Shown here: positions 26,951 to 36,813 of the stretch, piece by piece
Layout of the letters: each line of letters starts with the position of its first letter
How positions within the stretch are numbered: position 1 is the first letter of the stretch
Assembly (NCBI RefSeq): GCF_028128765.1
Contig: NZ_LBJG01000088.1
Coordinates: 124,001 to 188,000 of the forward strand
Length of the DNA stretch: 64,000 bases
Reading direction: 5' to 3'
DNA from: Bradyrhizobium sp. CCBAU 51627
Lineage (GTDB): Bacteria > Pseudomonadota > Alphaproteobacteria > Rhizobiales > Xanthobacteraceae
Position numbers and translations under genes: made by a program
The notes under the pieces: generated by a model
The model's input: the letters and a program-made list of their open reading frames with translations, nothing else
Database searches by the model: none
Told to the model about the DNA's origin: nothing

Positions 26951-28237
26951 ATGACGCAGGGACAGGGGGACTATCGAATTTTGCAGGAAGCGGCCTTGCG
27001 GGACTATCTCGCGGGCCTGCCTGATATCGTAGCGCAGCTCGGCGGCGAGCCGGCCGGCTGGGCCATCACCGAGGTCGGCGACGGCAATCTCAACCTGGTC
27101 TTCATCGTCAAGGGCGCGAGCGGCGGCATCGCCGTGAAGCAGGCGCTGCCTTACGTCCGTCTCGTCGGGGAGAGCTGGCCGCTGCCGCTGTCGCGGGCCC
27201 ATTACGAATATCTCGCTCTGTCGCGGCAGGCCCTGCTCACACCCGGTCTCGTGCCGGCGCTGCTGCACCACAACGAGACGCTGGCGCTCACGGTGATGGA
27301 GCTGCTCGAGCCGCACATCATCATGCGCAAGGGGCTGGTCGCCGCTACGTGCTATCCGCGCTTCGCCGGCGACATCACCACCTTCATGGCGCGGAATCTG
27401 TTCTTCACGTCCGACCTCGCGCTCCCCGCTGCCGACAAGAAGGAGGCCATCGCGGCCTTTGCCGGCAATCATGCGCTGTGCAAGATCACCGAGGATCTGA
27501 TCTTCACCGATCCCTACCGCATCGCCGAGCAGAACCGCTGGACCGCGCCATATCTCGATGGCCTTGCCGCGTCCTTGCGCGATGACATGGAGCTGCATGT
27601 CGCGATCTCGCGCCTCAAGCTGAAATTCATGGCGAGCCCCGAGGCGCTGCTGCATGGCGATCTCCACACCGGCTCGATCATGGTGACAGAGAGCGAGACG
27701 CGCGTGATCGATCCCGAATTCGCCTTCTACGGCCCGATGGGCTTTGACGTCGGGGCCGTGCTGGCCAACCTCCTGATGGCCTATTTCGCCTCCGCCGGCC
27801 ACGAGCGAACCCCGGGTGAGCGGCGCGAATTCGAGGGCTGGGTGCTGGAGACGGTCGAGCTGGTCTGGAGCGAGTTTTCCCGCAAGTTCCTCGACCTCTG
27901 GCGCTCGGAGGCCAGCGGCGATGCCTATCCGGTTTCGCTCTTCGCCGGTGACAAGGGCGCCGCGCGGCTCGAGGCCGAGCGACACGCCTATATGCAGCGC
28001 CTCTTCGCCGATACGGTCGGCTTCGCCGCCGCCAAAACCATCCGCCGTATCTTCGGTCTCGCCCACAACATCGATTTCGAGCTGATCGAGGCTCCGAAGG
28101 AGCGCGCTATCAGCGAAGCCCGGGCCGTGCGGTTGGCGCGCGGGATGATGGTGGAAGCGATGGCGTTTCGGACGATCGCCGACGTCACGGGTGCTGCGCG
28201 AAAGCTGCGGGACTGGCAGCCGGAATTGTCGGCCTGA
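26951..28237 (+). CDS. mtnK: S-methyl-5-thioribose kinase
   Basis: Phosphorylates 5-methylthioribose in the methionine salvage pathway. 428 residues with the eukaryotic-kinase-like (choline/aminoglycoside kinase) fold. An N-lobe GDGNLNLVF loop binds ATP, AVKQALPYVR carries the Lys, the catalytic loop is ALLHGDLHTGSIM, and the metal-binding DPEFAFYGPMGFDVG is highly diagnostic of MtnK. The ATG at 26951 was chosen because the earlier one at 26906 lies within a dispersed repeat. No other salvage gene (mtnA, mtnB) is in the window; the gene is bracketed by repeats. Confidence 0.92.
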   Translation: MTQGQGDYRILQEAALRDYLAGLPDIVAQLGGEPAGWAITEVGDGNLNLVFIVKGASGGIAVKQALPYVRLVGESWPLPLSRAHYEYLALSRQALLTPGLVPALLHHNETLALTVMELLEPHIIMRKGLVAATCYPRFAGDITTFMARNLFFTSDLALPAADKKEAIAAFAGNHALCKITEDLIFTDPYRIAEQNRWTAPYLDGLAASLRDDMELHVAISRLKLKFMASPEALLHGDLHTGSIMVTESETRVIDPEFAFYGPMGFDVGAVLANLLMAYFASAGHERTPGERREFEGWVLETVELVWSEFSRKFLDLWRSEASGDAYPVSLFAGDKGAARLEAERHAYMQRLFADTVGFAAAKTIRRIFGLAHNIDFELIEAPKERAISEARAVRLARGMMVEAMAFRTIADVTGAARKLRDWQPELSA

Positions 28238-28273
28238 AGACGTCGCGAAAGGCGCACCTGCAGACTCCGGCAT

Positions 28274-28342
28274 TGCGAGCGCAGCGAAGCAATCCAGGAC
28301 TGTCGCCGCGAAGAGATTCTGGATTGCTTCGCTGCGCTCGCA
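28274..28342. repeat. second copy of the 26418 palindrome
   Basis: Arms 28274-28297 and 28319-28342 pair perfectly over 24 bp around a 21-bp spacer. The core arm sequence is the same as at 26418-26495, but the outer bases have diverged on the right arm. It lies 36 bp past the mtnK stop. Confidence 0.88.
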
Positions 28343-28532
28343 CCGAGCCTTGTCGCCCCATGACGCACTGCGTCAATCGGCGGGCTTGCGTCGCGCGGGC
28401 ATGCAACCTGCCACGGGCTTTCCGTGCCTGCCTCAGGAACCGGCATGGATTGCCGTCAAAACGAAGCTTGCATTCGACGGGCGACGAATGATCAAATCCC
28501 TGATCCGAGTACCAGCGCTATTGGGGGGACAC

Positions 28533-30122
28533 ATGATGTTCAGGATGTTGGCGATCGTCGCGGGCCTGGGACTGGCGCTAGCCGGATCGGCGGAGGCCCA
28601 GACCCCGCGCAAGGGCGGAACCATCCGCATGACCGCGCCCTACGGTTCGAGCTTCACCAGCCTCGACATTCACACCACCCAGCGCGCCCAGGACGAAATC
28701 TACGCCAAGGCGCTGCATCGCTCGCTCTACATCTGGAATTCCGCGGAAGGAAAGCCGGTGCTGGAGCTCGCCAAGGAGGACGTGGTCTCCGGCGGCGGCT
28801 TGGTTCACACCTTCAAGCTGCGCGACGACGCCTATTTCCACAATGGCCGCAAGATGACCGCGGACGATATCATCTGGTCCTTCAACCGCATCATGGACGG
28901 CACCAAGGCCTATCCCGGCGCGCGTTATGTCCGCATCATCGAGGGCGCGGCCGCGGTCGAGAAGGGGCAAGCCAAGGAAATCTCCGGCCTGAAGAAGATC
29001 GACGACTTCACCCTCGAGATGAAGCTGACCGAGAAGGTCGATCCCGGTTTCTATTTCTTCACCGCGCTGACCTCGATCTATCCCGCCGACGAAGGTGCGA
29101 AGGAAAGCTTCATCCAGCATCCGATCGGTCTCGGGCCGTTCAAATTCGTCGAGCACGTGCCGGGTTCGCGCATCGTCTTGGAGCGGTGGGACCGGTTCTA
29201 CAAGCCCGGCAAGCCTTACGCCGACAAGCTCATCGTGTCGATCATGGGTGAGGCCGCGGCGCGCGATGTCGCCTTCCGCAACAAGGAGATCGACACCTCG
29301 GTGCTCGGGCCAGCGCAATATGTCGCCTATCAGGCCGATCCCAACCTCAAGGGCACGCTCGTCGAAGTCGCCGAGGTCTTCACGCGTTATATGGGGATGA
29401 ATCCCGCGTTCAAGCCGTTCGCCGACAAGCGCGTGCGGCAGGCGATCAACTACGCGATCGATACCGATCTGATCATCAACAAGCTGGTCAAGGGCAAGGC
29501 CTATCGTGCCACCAGCTGGCTGCCGCTGACCTCGCCGGCCTACGACAAGGCGATGAAGTCGTACCCCTACGATCCCGCCAGGGCCAAGCAGCTGCTCACC
29601 GAAGCCGGCTATCCCTCCGGCTTCGAATTCGAATGGACCACCAGTCAGAATGAAAGCTGGGGCCTGCCGATCGTTTCGGCCGTCATTCCGATGCTGGACA
29701 AGGTCGGCATCAAGGTCAAGGTCAAGCAGGTCGAGACCGCGGTGCTGGCGGAGGTGGTGCGCACCGGCGACTACCAGGCCTTCATCTATTCCCAGCAGAG
29801 CGGCCCGGATCCGCTGGCTGCGCTGAAATGCTTCCACTCGTCGACGCCGCAGCCGGCCTGCAACTACATGAATTTCAAGAACGCCGACTTCGACAAGATC
29901 CTCGACGAGGCAGGACAGACCGATGACGCTGCGAAGCGCAACCAATTGCTGCAAAAGGCCAATGCGCTGCTCTACGAGGAGGCGCCGGTCTGGTTCTTCA
30001 ACTACAACAAGGCGGTGATGGCCGTGCAGCCCTGGCTCCACGGCGTTCAGAAGAACCCGACGGAGCTGACTCACCAGAACGCCGAGGAGCTCTGGGTCGA
30101 CGAGACCTCGCCCGCAAAGTGA
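28533..30122 (+). CDS. ABC transporter substrate-binding protein (peptide/nickel type, family 5)
   Basis: Periplasmic binding protein for a peptide-class importer. The ATG at 28533 is preceded by a GGGGGG ribosome site and starts a clear signal peptide ending in GSAEAQ (about residue 22). The mature protein is a family-5 protein: LRDDAYFHNGRKMTADDIIWSFNRIMD is the family signature, followed later by KRVRQAINYAID. 529 residues, normal. An upstream in-frame Met (28488) gives a poorer signal peptide. It heads a five-gene operon with two permeases and two ATPases. Substrate cannot be told from the sequence. Confidence 0.93.
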   Translation: MMFRMLAIVAGLGLALAGSAEAQTPRKGGTIRMTAPYGSSFTSLDIHTTQRAQDEIYAKALHRSLYIWNSAEGKPVLELAKEDVVSGGGLVHTFKLRDDAYFHNGRKMTADDIIWSFNRIMDGTKAYPGARYVRIIEGAAAVEKGQAKEISGLKKIDDFTLEMKLTEKVDPGFYFFTALTSIYPADEGAKESFIQHPIGLGPFKFVEHVPGSRIVLERWDRFYKPGKPYADKLIVSIMGEAAARDVAFRNKEIDTSVLGPAQYVAYQADPNLKGTLVEVAEVFTRYMGMNPAFKPFADKRVRQAINYAIDTDLIINKLVKGKAYRATSWLPLTSPAYDKAMKSYPYDPARAKQLLTEAGYPSGFEFEWTTSQNESWGLPIVSAVIPMLDKVGIKVKVKQVETAVLAEVVRTGDYQAFIYSQQSGPDPLAALKCFHSSTPQPACNYMNFKNADFDKILDEAGQTDDAAKRNQLLQKANALLYEEAPVWFFNYNKAVMAVQPWLHGVQKNPTELTHQNAEELWVDETSPAK

Positions 30123-30181
30123 CACGCGTTCTCGTGCTCCCTCCATTGCAGTGAGCGATGGGGGGAGGGAAGAAAGTGCCG

Positions 30182-31105
30182 ATGCTCTCCTTCCTGATCC
30201 GTCGTCTGCTGCAGACCATTCCGACCGTGCTCGCCGTCGTGCTGCTGGTGTTCGTGCTGTTCAGCGTCGTTCCCGGCAGCATCGCCTCGACCATGAGCGA
30301 CGACGTCGATCCTCAGGTCGAACTGCGCCTGAAGCAGCAGCTCGGCCTCAACGATCCCGTCTATGTGCGCTTTGGCAAGTACATCGCCAGGCTCGCGACC
30401 GGTGATTTCGGAACCTCGTTCCGGACGCGCGAGCCTGTGACGTCCATGATCGCCAAGCGGGCATGGCCGACGCTGCAGCTGATCTTCACGTCCATGGCGT
30501 TTGCGGTTCTGGTCGGCGTGCCGCTCGGTTTCATCGCCGCATTGCGGCCGGGCGGTTTCGTCGACAGCGCGGCGATGTTCGTGGCGGTGTCGGGCCTCTC
30601 GATCGCGAAATTCTGGCTCGGACTGGTGCTGATGTATCTGTTTGCGTTGAAGCTCGGCTGGCTGCCGAGCTTTGGCTATGGCGATGGAAGTCTCAAATAT
30701 CTGCTGCTGCCGGCCGTGACGCTCGGTGTCTCGCCGATGGCGCTGCTGGCCCGGACGACGCGCGCCGCCGTCCTCGAGATCATGACCGCCGATTTCGTCC
30801 GCACCGCGCGCTCGAAGGGCATGAGCGAGACAAGGGTGGTGAAGTGGCACGTCATGCGCAACGCGCTCGTGATCATTCTCACCACCATGGGCCTGCAATT
30901 CGGCGCGCTGATGGGGCAGGCGGTCGTCGTCGAGAAATTGTTCTCCTGGCCAGGCATCGGCTCGCTGCTGGTCGATAGCGTGCTCCAGCGCGACATTCCG
31001 GCGGTCCAGGGCTCCATTCTGATCGTGGTGCTGGCCTTTCTCGCGATCAATCTCCTGATCGACGTGCTGTACGGCGTCATCGACCCCAGGATCCGATACG
31101 CATGA
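30182..31105 (+). CDS. ABC transporter permease (DppB/OppB type)
   Basis: Inner-membrane permease of the peptide importer. It has six helices, starting with the typical N-terminus MLSFLIRRLLQTIPTV. The cytoplasmic coupling loop (EAA-like) reads DFVRTARSKGMSETRVVKWHVMRNAL. The C-terminus is VDVLYGVIDPRIRY, standard for this subfamily. 307 residues from the Met at 30182; an in-frame ATG at 30158 would add eight residues without a better ribosome site. Its TGA overlaps the next ATG. Confidence 0.93.
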   Translation: MLSFLIRRLLQTIPTVLAVVLLVFVLFSVVPGSIASTMSDDVDPQVELRLKQQLGLNDPVYVRFGKYIARLATGDFGTSFRTREPVTSMIAKRAWPTLQLIFTSMAFAVLVGVPLGFIAALRPGGFVDSAAMFVAVSGLSIAKFWLGLVLMYLFALKLGWLPSFGYGDGSLKYLLLPAVTLGVSPMALLARTTRAAVLEIMTADFVRTARSKGMSETRVVKWHVMRNALVIILTTMGLQFGALMGQAVVVEKLFSWPGIGSLLVDSVLQRDIPAVQGSILIVVLAFLAINLLIDVLYGVIDPRIRYA

Positions 31106-31919
31106 AGCTCCGCGCCAATCTCGTCATCGGCGGCGCCCTGTTCGCGCTCGCGATCGCGGTCGGTCTGCTGGCGCCATGGCTGGCGCACACCGATCCGGTC
31201 CTCGACGCCAACCTCATGAACGCGGAGGAGCCGCCGAGCTGGACCTGGTGGTTCGGCACCGACGACCAGGGCCGCGACATCTATTCCCGCGTCGTCTACG
31301 GCGCGCGCGTCTCGCTGACCGTCGGCATCGTCTCGCAGCTGATCAACAGCGTGATCGGCGTGGCGCTGGGCCTGAGCGCCGGCTATTGGGGCGGCTGGTG
31401 GGACGATGTCGTCAACGCCCTGACCAATCTCATGCTCGCGATCCCCTCGCTGATCTTCGCGCTGGCCATCATGGCGGTGCTCGGGCCGGGCCTGACCAGC
31501 CTCTTGATCGCGCTCGGGCTGACCAACTGGTCCTTCACCTGCCGGATCGCGCGGGCCTCGGCCCTGTCGCTGAGGAATCAGGGCTATGTCCAGGCGGCGA
31601 CCGTGCTCGGTTACGGCGACTTTCGGATCATGATCACGCAGCTGCTGCCGAACATGCTGGGGCCGATCGTCGTCATCGGCACGCTCGGCATGGGCAGTGC
31701 GGTTCTGTCCGAGGCGGCCCTGTCGTTCCTCGGCCTCGGCGTCCGCCCGCCGTTTCCGAGCTGGGGCAGCATGCTGTCGGATGCCCGCGACCAGATCACG
31801 ACGGCGCCGTGGCTCTCGGTGTTCCCGGGCCTTGCCATCTTCCTGACGGTGCTCGGCCTCAACCTGCTCGGCGACGGCCTGCGCGACATTCTCGATCCCC
31901 AATCGCGGAGCCGGCGGAC

Positions 31920-31923
<4 letters not shown>
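31102..31923 (+). CDS. ABC transporter permease (DppC/OppC type)
   Basis: Second permease of the importer, 273 residues. The N-terminal helix is followed by the periplasmic segment WFGTDDQGRDIYSRVVYGAR, characteristic of DppC/OppC. The coupling loop is YVQAATVLGYGDFRIMITQLLPN. It ends NLLGDGLRDILDPQSR. It overlaps both neighbours by 4 bp (ATGA), so the operon is tightly coupled. Confidence 0.93.
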
Positions 31924-32892
<969 letters not shown>

Positions 32893-32900
<8 letters not shown>

Positions 32901-33930
32901 GCCGCAGGCGAGACGGGAAGACGATCTCATTCTCAGCGTCGAGGATCTCGCGGTTCATTTTCAGGTGGGCGGCGGGTGGCTGGGCCGCAACCGGCGACTG
33001 CTCCGCGCCGTCGACGGCGTCGATCTCACCCTGAAGCGGGGCGAATGTCTCGGGCTGGTCGGCGAGTCCGGGTCGGGCAAGTCGACGGTCGCATTGTCGA
33101 TCCTGGGCCTGCTGACGCCGACGCGCGGCCGCATCGTGCTGGACGGGCAGGTGGTGACATCAAGGCCATTCGGCGACCGCAAGTCGCTCGCCCGCATCGT
33201 GCAAATCGTCTTCCAGGATCCCTACGCCTCGCTCAACCCGCGCCAGACCGTGCGTCGCACGCTGGAAGATCCCCTGCGCGTCCATGGTGTGACCGCCAGA
33301 AGCGAGATCGAGGACCGCGTCGCGACGATGCTGCGGCATGTCGGCCTGCGGCCCGAGCAGGCCGGCCGCTATCCGCATGAATTCTCCGGTGGCCAGCGCC
33401 AGCGTATCGGAATCGCCCGCGCGCTGATCCTCAACCCGAAGATCGTCATCTGCGACGAGCCGGTCTCGGCGCTCGATGTCTCGATCCGCGCCCAGATCAT
33501 CAACCTGCTGCTGGAACTGAAGGACACGCTCGGCCTGTCCTACATCATGATCAGCCACGACCTCGGCGTCGTCGAGCACATGAGCGACCGCGTCGCCGTG
33601 ATGTATCTCGGCCGCATCGTCGAGAACGGTGACTGGCGCGCAATCTTCGAACGCCCTGCGCATCCCTATACGCAGGCCCTGATCGCGGCCATCCCCGATC
33701 CCTTACGCCATGCCCCGTTGGCGACGACGGGCGGCGACCTGCCCAATCCGCTCAATCCGCCGAACGGATGCGCCTTCAGTCCGCGCTGCCGCTATGCGGA
33801 AGCCGTCTGCCGCCATGAGCCGGGGCCCGTTCTGGAGACCCGTCCCGATGGACATGCCGTGCGGTGCTGGCGCGCTGAGGAGATTGCCGGCCACGCGGAG
33901 CTCGCCGCGACCGAGGCTGGACCTCTCTAA
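32893..33930 (+). CDS. ABC transporter ATP-binding protein (DppF/OppF type)
   Basis: Second ATPase, 345 residues, overlapping the first by 8 bp. Walker A GESGSGKS, FQDPYASLNPRQTVRRTL after the Q-loop, signature FSGGQRQRIGIARAL, Walker B IVICDEPVSALDVS, SHDLGVVEHMSD. The C-terminal extension FSPRCRYAEAVC matches the DppF subfamily. The stop overlaps the convergent chrA stop. Confidence 0.93.
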
Positions 33931-35159
33931 AGCAGCGCCATCGCCATGCCGGCGGCGGCACTGAAGCCGACGACGATGAGCGGAGGCGCGCGCCAGGCGA
34001 TCAGCAGGACGAAGCCGACAAGCGCGATACCGAAATCGCGCGGCGAGTGCACGGTGGTGGTCCAGACCGGATTGTAGAGCGCGGCACCGAGCACGCCGAC
34101 CACCGCGGCGTTGACACCGCGCATCATGGCCTGGGCGCCGGCGCGCTTCCGGAACGAATCCCAGAACGGCAATGCGCCGAGCAGGACCAGGATGCCGGGC
34201 AGGAAGATGCCGACGAGGCCGAGCGCTGCGCCGGCAACGGCGTGCGGCTCCGGAGAGACCACCGTGCCGAGATAGGCCGCGAAGGTGAACAGCGGCCCCG
34301 GCACCGCCTGGGCTGCACCGTAACCGGCGAGAAAGGCATCGTCACTGAGCCAGCCCGGTGCGACGAAGGCTTCCCGGAGCAGGGGAAGCACGACATGCCC
34401 GCCGCCGAACACGAGCGCGCCGGAGCGGTAGAAGGCGTCGAACAGGGCGACGCCCGTAGAGCCAGTCAGCCCTCTCAGAACGGGAAGACCCGCCAGTAGA
34501 ACGAAGAACATCCCGAGAGTGATCAACCCCACGGTACGTGATACCGGCATTTCCACATGCCCGGCCGATGCTTGCGCATCGCTGCGGCACAGCCAGAGAC
34601 CCGCGAGCCCGCCGAGGATGATCGCACCAATCTGGGCGATCGACGCCGTGCTGAACAGAATGATGAGTGCTGCGACCGTCGCGATCGACGCGCGCGCGCG
34701 GTCGGGACAGAGGTTGCGCGCCATGCCCCAGACCGCCTGTGCCACGATCGCAACGGCGGTCAGCTTCAATCCGTGCAGCAGGCCGCCACCAACAGGTCCG
34801 CCCAGCGCGCCCGCGCCGTAGGCGAACAGGACGAGGATCAGTGCCGACGGCAGGGTGAACCCGGTCCAGGCGGCGAGCGCGCCCGGATAGCCGGCGCGCA
34901 TCAGGCCGATCGAGAAGCCCACCTGGCTGCTGGCGGGACCCGGCAGGAACTGGCACAGGCCGACCAGGTCGGCGTAGGCGTGCTCGTCGATCCACTTTCT
35001 CCGCACCACGAACTCGTCGCGGAAATAGCCGATATGGGCGATCGGACCGCCGAAACAGGTGAGGCCGAGCTTGAGGAAGATGCGCAGGACTTCCAGCGGC
35101 GAGCCGGCACGGGATCGTTCTCGGATGGAGACGCCGGTTGACGGATTAAGATTGCTCAC
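33927..35159 (-). CDS. chrA: chromate transporter ChrA (two-domain), copy 1
   Basis: Inner-membrane efflux protein for chromate, CHR family. 410 residues made of two homologous halves. The N-terminal half has LGLTCFGGPIAHIGYFRDEFV and LCQFLPGPASSQVGFSIG. The C-terminal half has ALVFGGGHVVLPLLREAFV and AVPGPLFTFAAYLG. The tandem FGGP/PGP and FGGGHVV/PGPL motifs are diagnostic. It is on the minus strand downstream of a PadR regulator, with a palindrome 29 bp before its start. It converges on the ABC operon with its stop codon overlapping. Confidence 0.93.
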   Translation of the reverse strand: MSNLNPSTGVSIRERSRAGSPLEVLRIFLKLGLTCFGGPIAHIGYFRDEFVVRRKWIDEHAYADLVGLCQFLPGPASSQVGFSIGLMRAGYPGALAAWTGFTLPSALILVLFAYGAGALGGPVGGGLLHGLKLTAVAIVAQAVWGMARNLCPDRARASIATVAALIILFSTASIAQIGAIILGGLAGLWLCRSDAQASAGHVEMPVSRTVGLITLGMFFVLLAGLPVLRGLTGSTGVALFDAFYRSGALVFGGGHVVLPLLREAFVAPGWLSDDAFLAGYGAAQAVPGPLFTFAAYLGTVVSPEPHAVAGAALGLVGIFLPGILVLLGALPFWDSFRKRAGAQAMMRGVNAAVVGVLGAALYNPVWTTTVHSPRDFGIALVGFVLLIAWRAPPLIVVGFSAAAGMAMALL

Positions 35160-35187
35160 GGACGATTGATCCGATTTCCGGGACAGG

Positions 35188-35206
35188 TTTTATCGAGTTT
35201 CGATAA
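35188..35206. promoter_or_regulatory. candidate PadR operator upstream of chrA
   Basis: A perfect palindrome, TTTATCGAGTTTCGATAAA, with 8-bp arms around GTT, lies 29 bp upstream of the chrA start, between chrA and padR. A close relative lies at 35542-35560 just upstream of padR. Two matching sites at the two genes suggest that the PadR protein controls both. Confidence 0.6.
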
Positions 35207-35231
35207 ACGATATCGCCGGAACCGGCCAGCG

Positions 35232-35534
35232 CTATTCGTTCATGGCCTCGCCGGTGAATTCCAGGAGCCGGGACTTCGCGAGGGCAAGTCCCTTCCTGCC
35301 CAGCGGCGTCGCGCGGTAGAGTGTGCGCGCGGTCCGGCCCGGGTGTTCCTTCCGCGAGCGCAAATAGCCTTTCCGTTCCATGCCGTGGAGCAGAGGGTAG
35401 AGCGTTCCGGGACTGAGCTTGTAGCCGTGCCGGGCTAGTTCCTCGATCATCCACTGGCCGTAGATTTCCTGTTCCGCCGCATGGTGCAGAATGTGCAACC
35501 TGACGAACCCGGTCAGCAGATCCTTGAACTTCAT
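35232..35534 (-). CDS. PadR family transcriptional regulator
   Basis: 100-residue winged-helix repressor. The PadR N-terminal signature is clear: LTGFVRLHILHHAAEQEIYGQWMIEELARHGYKLSPGTLYPLLHGMERKGYLRS, then a basic wing (RTARTLYRATPLGRK). It is short, without the long C-terminal dimerisation domain of PadR-s2-type members. It lies directly upstream of chrA on the same strand. A similar small PadR-like protein beside a ChrA gene is a common arrangement. Probably a chromate- or stress-responsive repressor; the ligand is inferred. Confidence 0.9.
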   Translation of the reverse strand: MKFKDLLTGFVRLHILHHAAEQEIYGQWMIEELARHGYKLSPGTLYPLLHGMERKGYLRSRKEHPGRTARTLYRATPLGRKGLALAKSRLLEFTGEAMNE

Positions 35535-35541
35535 GCTGGTC

Positions 35542-35560
35542 TTTATCGAATTTCGTAATT
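35542..35560. promoter_or_regulatory. candidate PadR operator upstream of padR
   Basis: TTTATCGAATTTCGTAATT shares its first 14 bases, except one, with the chrA-proximal palindrome, and has an imperfect right arm. It starts 8 bp before the padR ATG (read on the minus strand) and is also upstream of the divergent gene at 35652. Autoregulation is inferred. Confidence 0.5.
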
Positions 35561-35651
35561 GGAACGACGCCCGCCGTTATCAGTTGGTGCGCCGTCGCGC
35601 CAGCGCTTTCCTTGGTCTGGCGAGGCCATATTAGCAGCGAGGAGACTGAGC

Positions 35652-35861
35652 ATGGCAAGTGCGGCAGATCGCGATCCCCGGCACCATACGCAGAAGATGC
35701 AGAAGGCGTTCCAGGATATCCGGAACCATCTGCGTGAAGACGTGCAGAAGGTGGATGAACCACAGCTCAAAGCGATGTTCGAGACCTCCGCCGAGGTTCT
35801 GGGCGGGCTTGAGAAGGCCTTCAGGGATTACGAACAGAAGAACGAAAAGGCCTGGCGCTGA
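35652..35861 (+). CDS. small hypothetical helical protein
   Basis: 69 residues from the ATG at 35652 with a GAGGAGACTGAGC leader. Predominantly charged and probably alpha-helical (KMQKAFQDIRNHLREDVQKV, then LKAMFETSAEVLGGLEKAFRDYEQ). No signal, no Cys. It is the first gene of the rightward chromate/stress run and divergent from padR. No family recognised. The longer reading from 35559 lacks a ribosome site. Confidence 0.65.
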   Translation: MASAADRDPRHHTQKMQKAFQDIRNHLREDVQKVDEPQLKAMFETSAEVLGGLEKAFRDYEQKNEKAWR

Positions 35862-35906
35862 GAGCGCCACGCCACGTCTGGCTCACAGAGCCGCGGGAGC
35901 GCCGCG

Positions 35907-36629
35907 ATGGTCGTCATGTCAAGCAAGCGTCGCCTGCTGTTGCTCGGAGGAGCGCTGGCGGCGGTCGCGGCGCCCGCCGTTATCACACGGCCGGCCTTTG
36001 CCAAAAGCAAGGGCGGCGAAGGGAAGCAGAAGGGCGGGGAGAAGAAAGGCGAGGAGGTCACCCCGCCCGAAGACCTGATGCGCGAGCATGGCGTGCTCGA
36101 TCGCGTGTTGCTGCTCTACGAAGCCGGAATCCGGAAGTTCGCGTCCAACGATGATTTTGATCCTGCCCTGATCACGCAATCCGCCGGGATCATTCGCGAC
36201 TTCATCAACAACTACCATGAGAAGTCGGAGGAGGAGCACGTCTTCCCGCGCTTCAAGACAGCCGGCCAGATGACCGATCTGGTGGACATCCTGCTGCGCC
36301 AGCACGAGGCGGGCCGGAAGGTCACGGACAATATCCTGAGGCTGGCGCCGTCGGGCCGAAGCAACGCCGACGATCGCAGGCAGCTGGTCGGCGCGATGCA
36401 ATCCTTCATCACGATGTACCGGCCGCACGCCGCGCGCGAGGACACCGATCTCTTTCCGAAGCTGAAAGACGTGGTTTCTTCCGCCGAGTACGACGCGATG
36501 GCCGAGGACTTCGAGAAGAAGGAACACGAATTGTTCGGCGCTGATGGCTTCGAGAAGATGGCGGATCGCGTCGCCCAGCTGGAACAGCAGATGGGCACTC
36601 ACGACCTCAACCAGTTCACGCCGCGCTGA
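35907..36629 (+). CDS. exported hemerythrin-domain protein
   Basis: 240 residues. An N-terminal export signal (KRRLLLLGGALAAVAAPAVI, processing near FAKS) is followed by a Lys/Gly-rich linker to about residue 50. A four-helix hemerythrin-like domain then carries candidate di-iron ligands His61 (REHGV), His104 and Glu108 (YHEKSEEEH), His111, His133 (RQHEAG), His174 and Asp179 (PHAAREDTD). Such proteins sense or store oxygen or iron, or protect against oxidants. An alternative start is Met4. It lies in the chromate cluster, where an oxidative-stress role is plausible. Confidence 0.85.
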   Translation: MVVMSSKRRLLLLGGALAAVAAPAVITRPAFAKSKGGEGKQKGGEKKGEEVTPPEDLMREHGVLDRVLLLYEAGIRKFASNDDFDPALITQSAGIIRDFINNYHEKSEEEHVFPRFKTAGQMTDLVDILLRQHEAGRKVTDNILRLAPSGRSNADDRRQLVGAMQSFITMYRPHAAREDTDLFPKLKDVVSSAEYDAMAEDFEKKEHELFGADGFEKMADRVAQLEQQMGTHDLNQFTPR

Positions 36630-36813
36630 TGGTGCCGGCGGCTCGCAGACCTCGGCGACGCCGGCTCGACCGTTCCAATGATTTCTTTGCGTCTTTCGGC
36701 ACGGGCGGGTTGACAGTCCGGCCATCAGGGCTTTTATTTCCGGTCCGGGGAATTGCGATCTCCCCGCGAGGCGACATGCCCAAGAATCGCGTCCTGTTCA
36801 CCAAGGGCGCAGC

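Noticed and set aside
26381..28273. 630-codon open frame on the minus strand
   Set aside because: Antisense to mtnK and the upstream hypothetical gene, and runs into both palindromic repeats.
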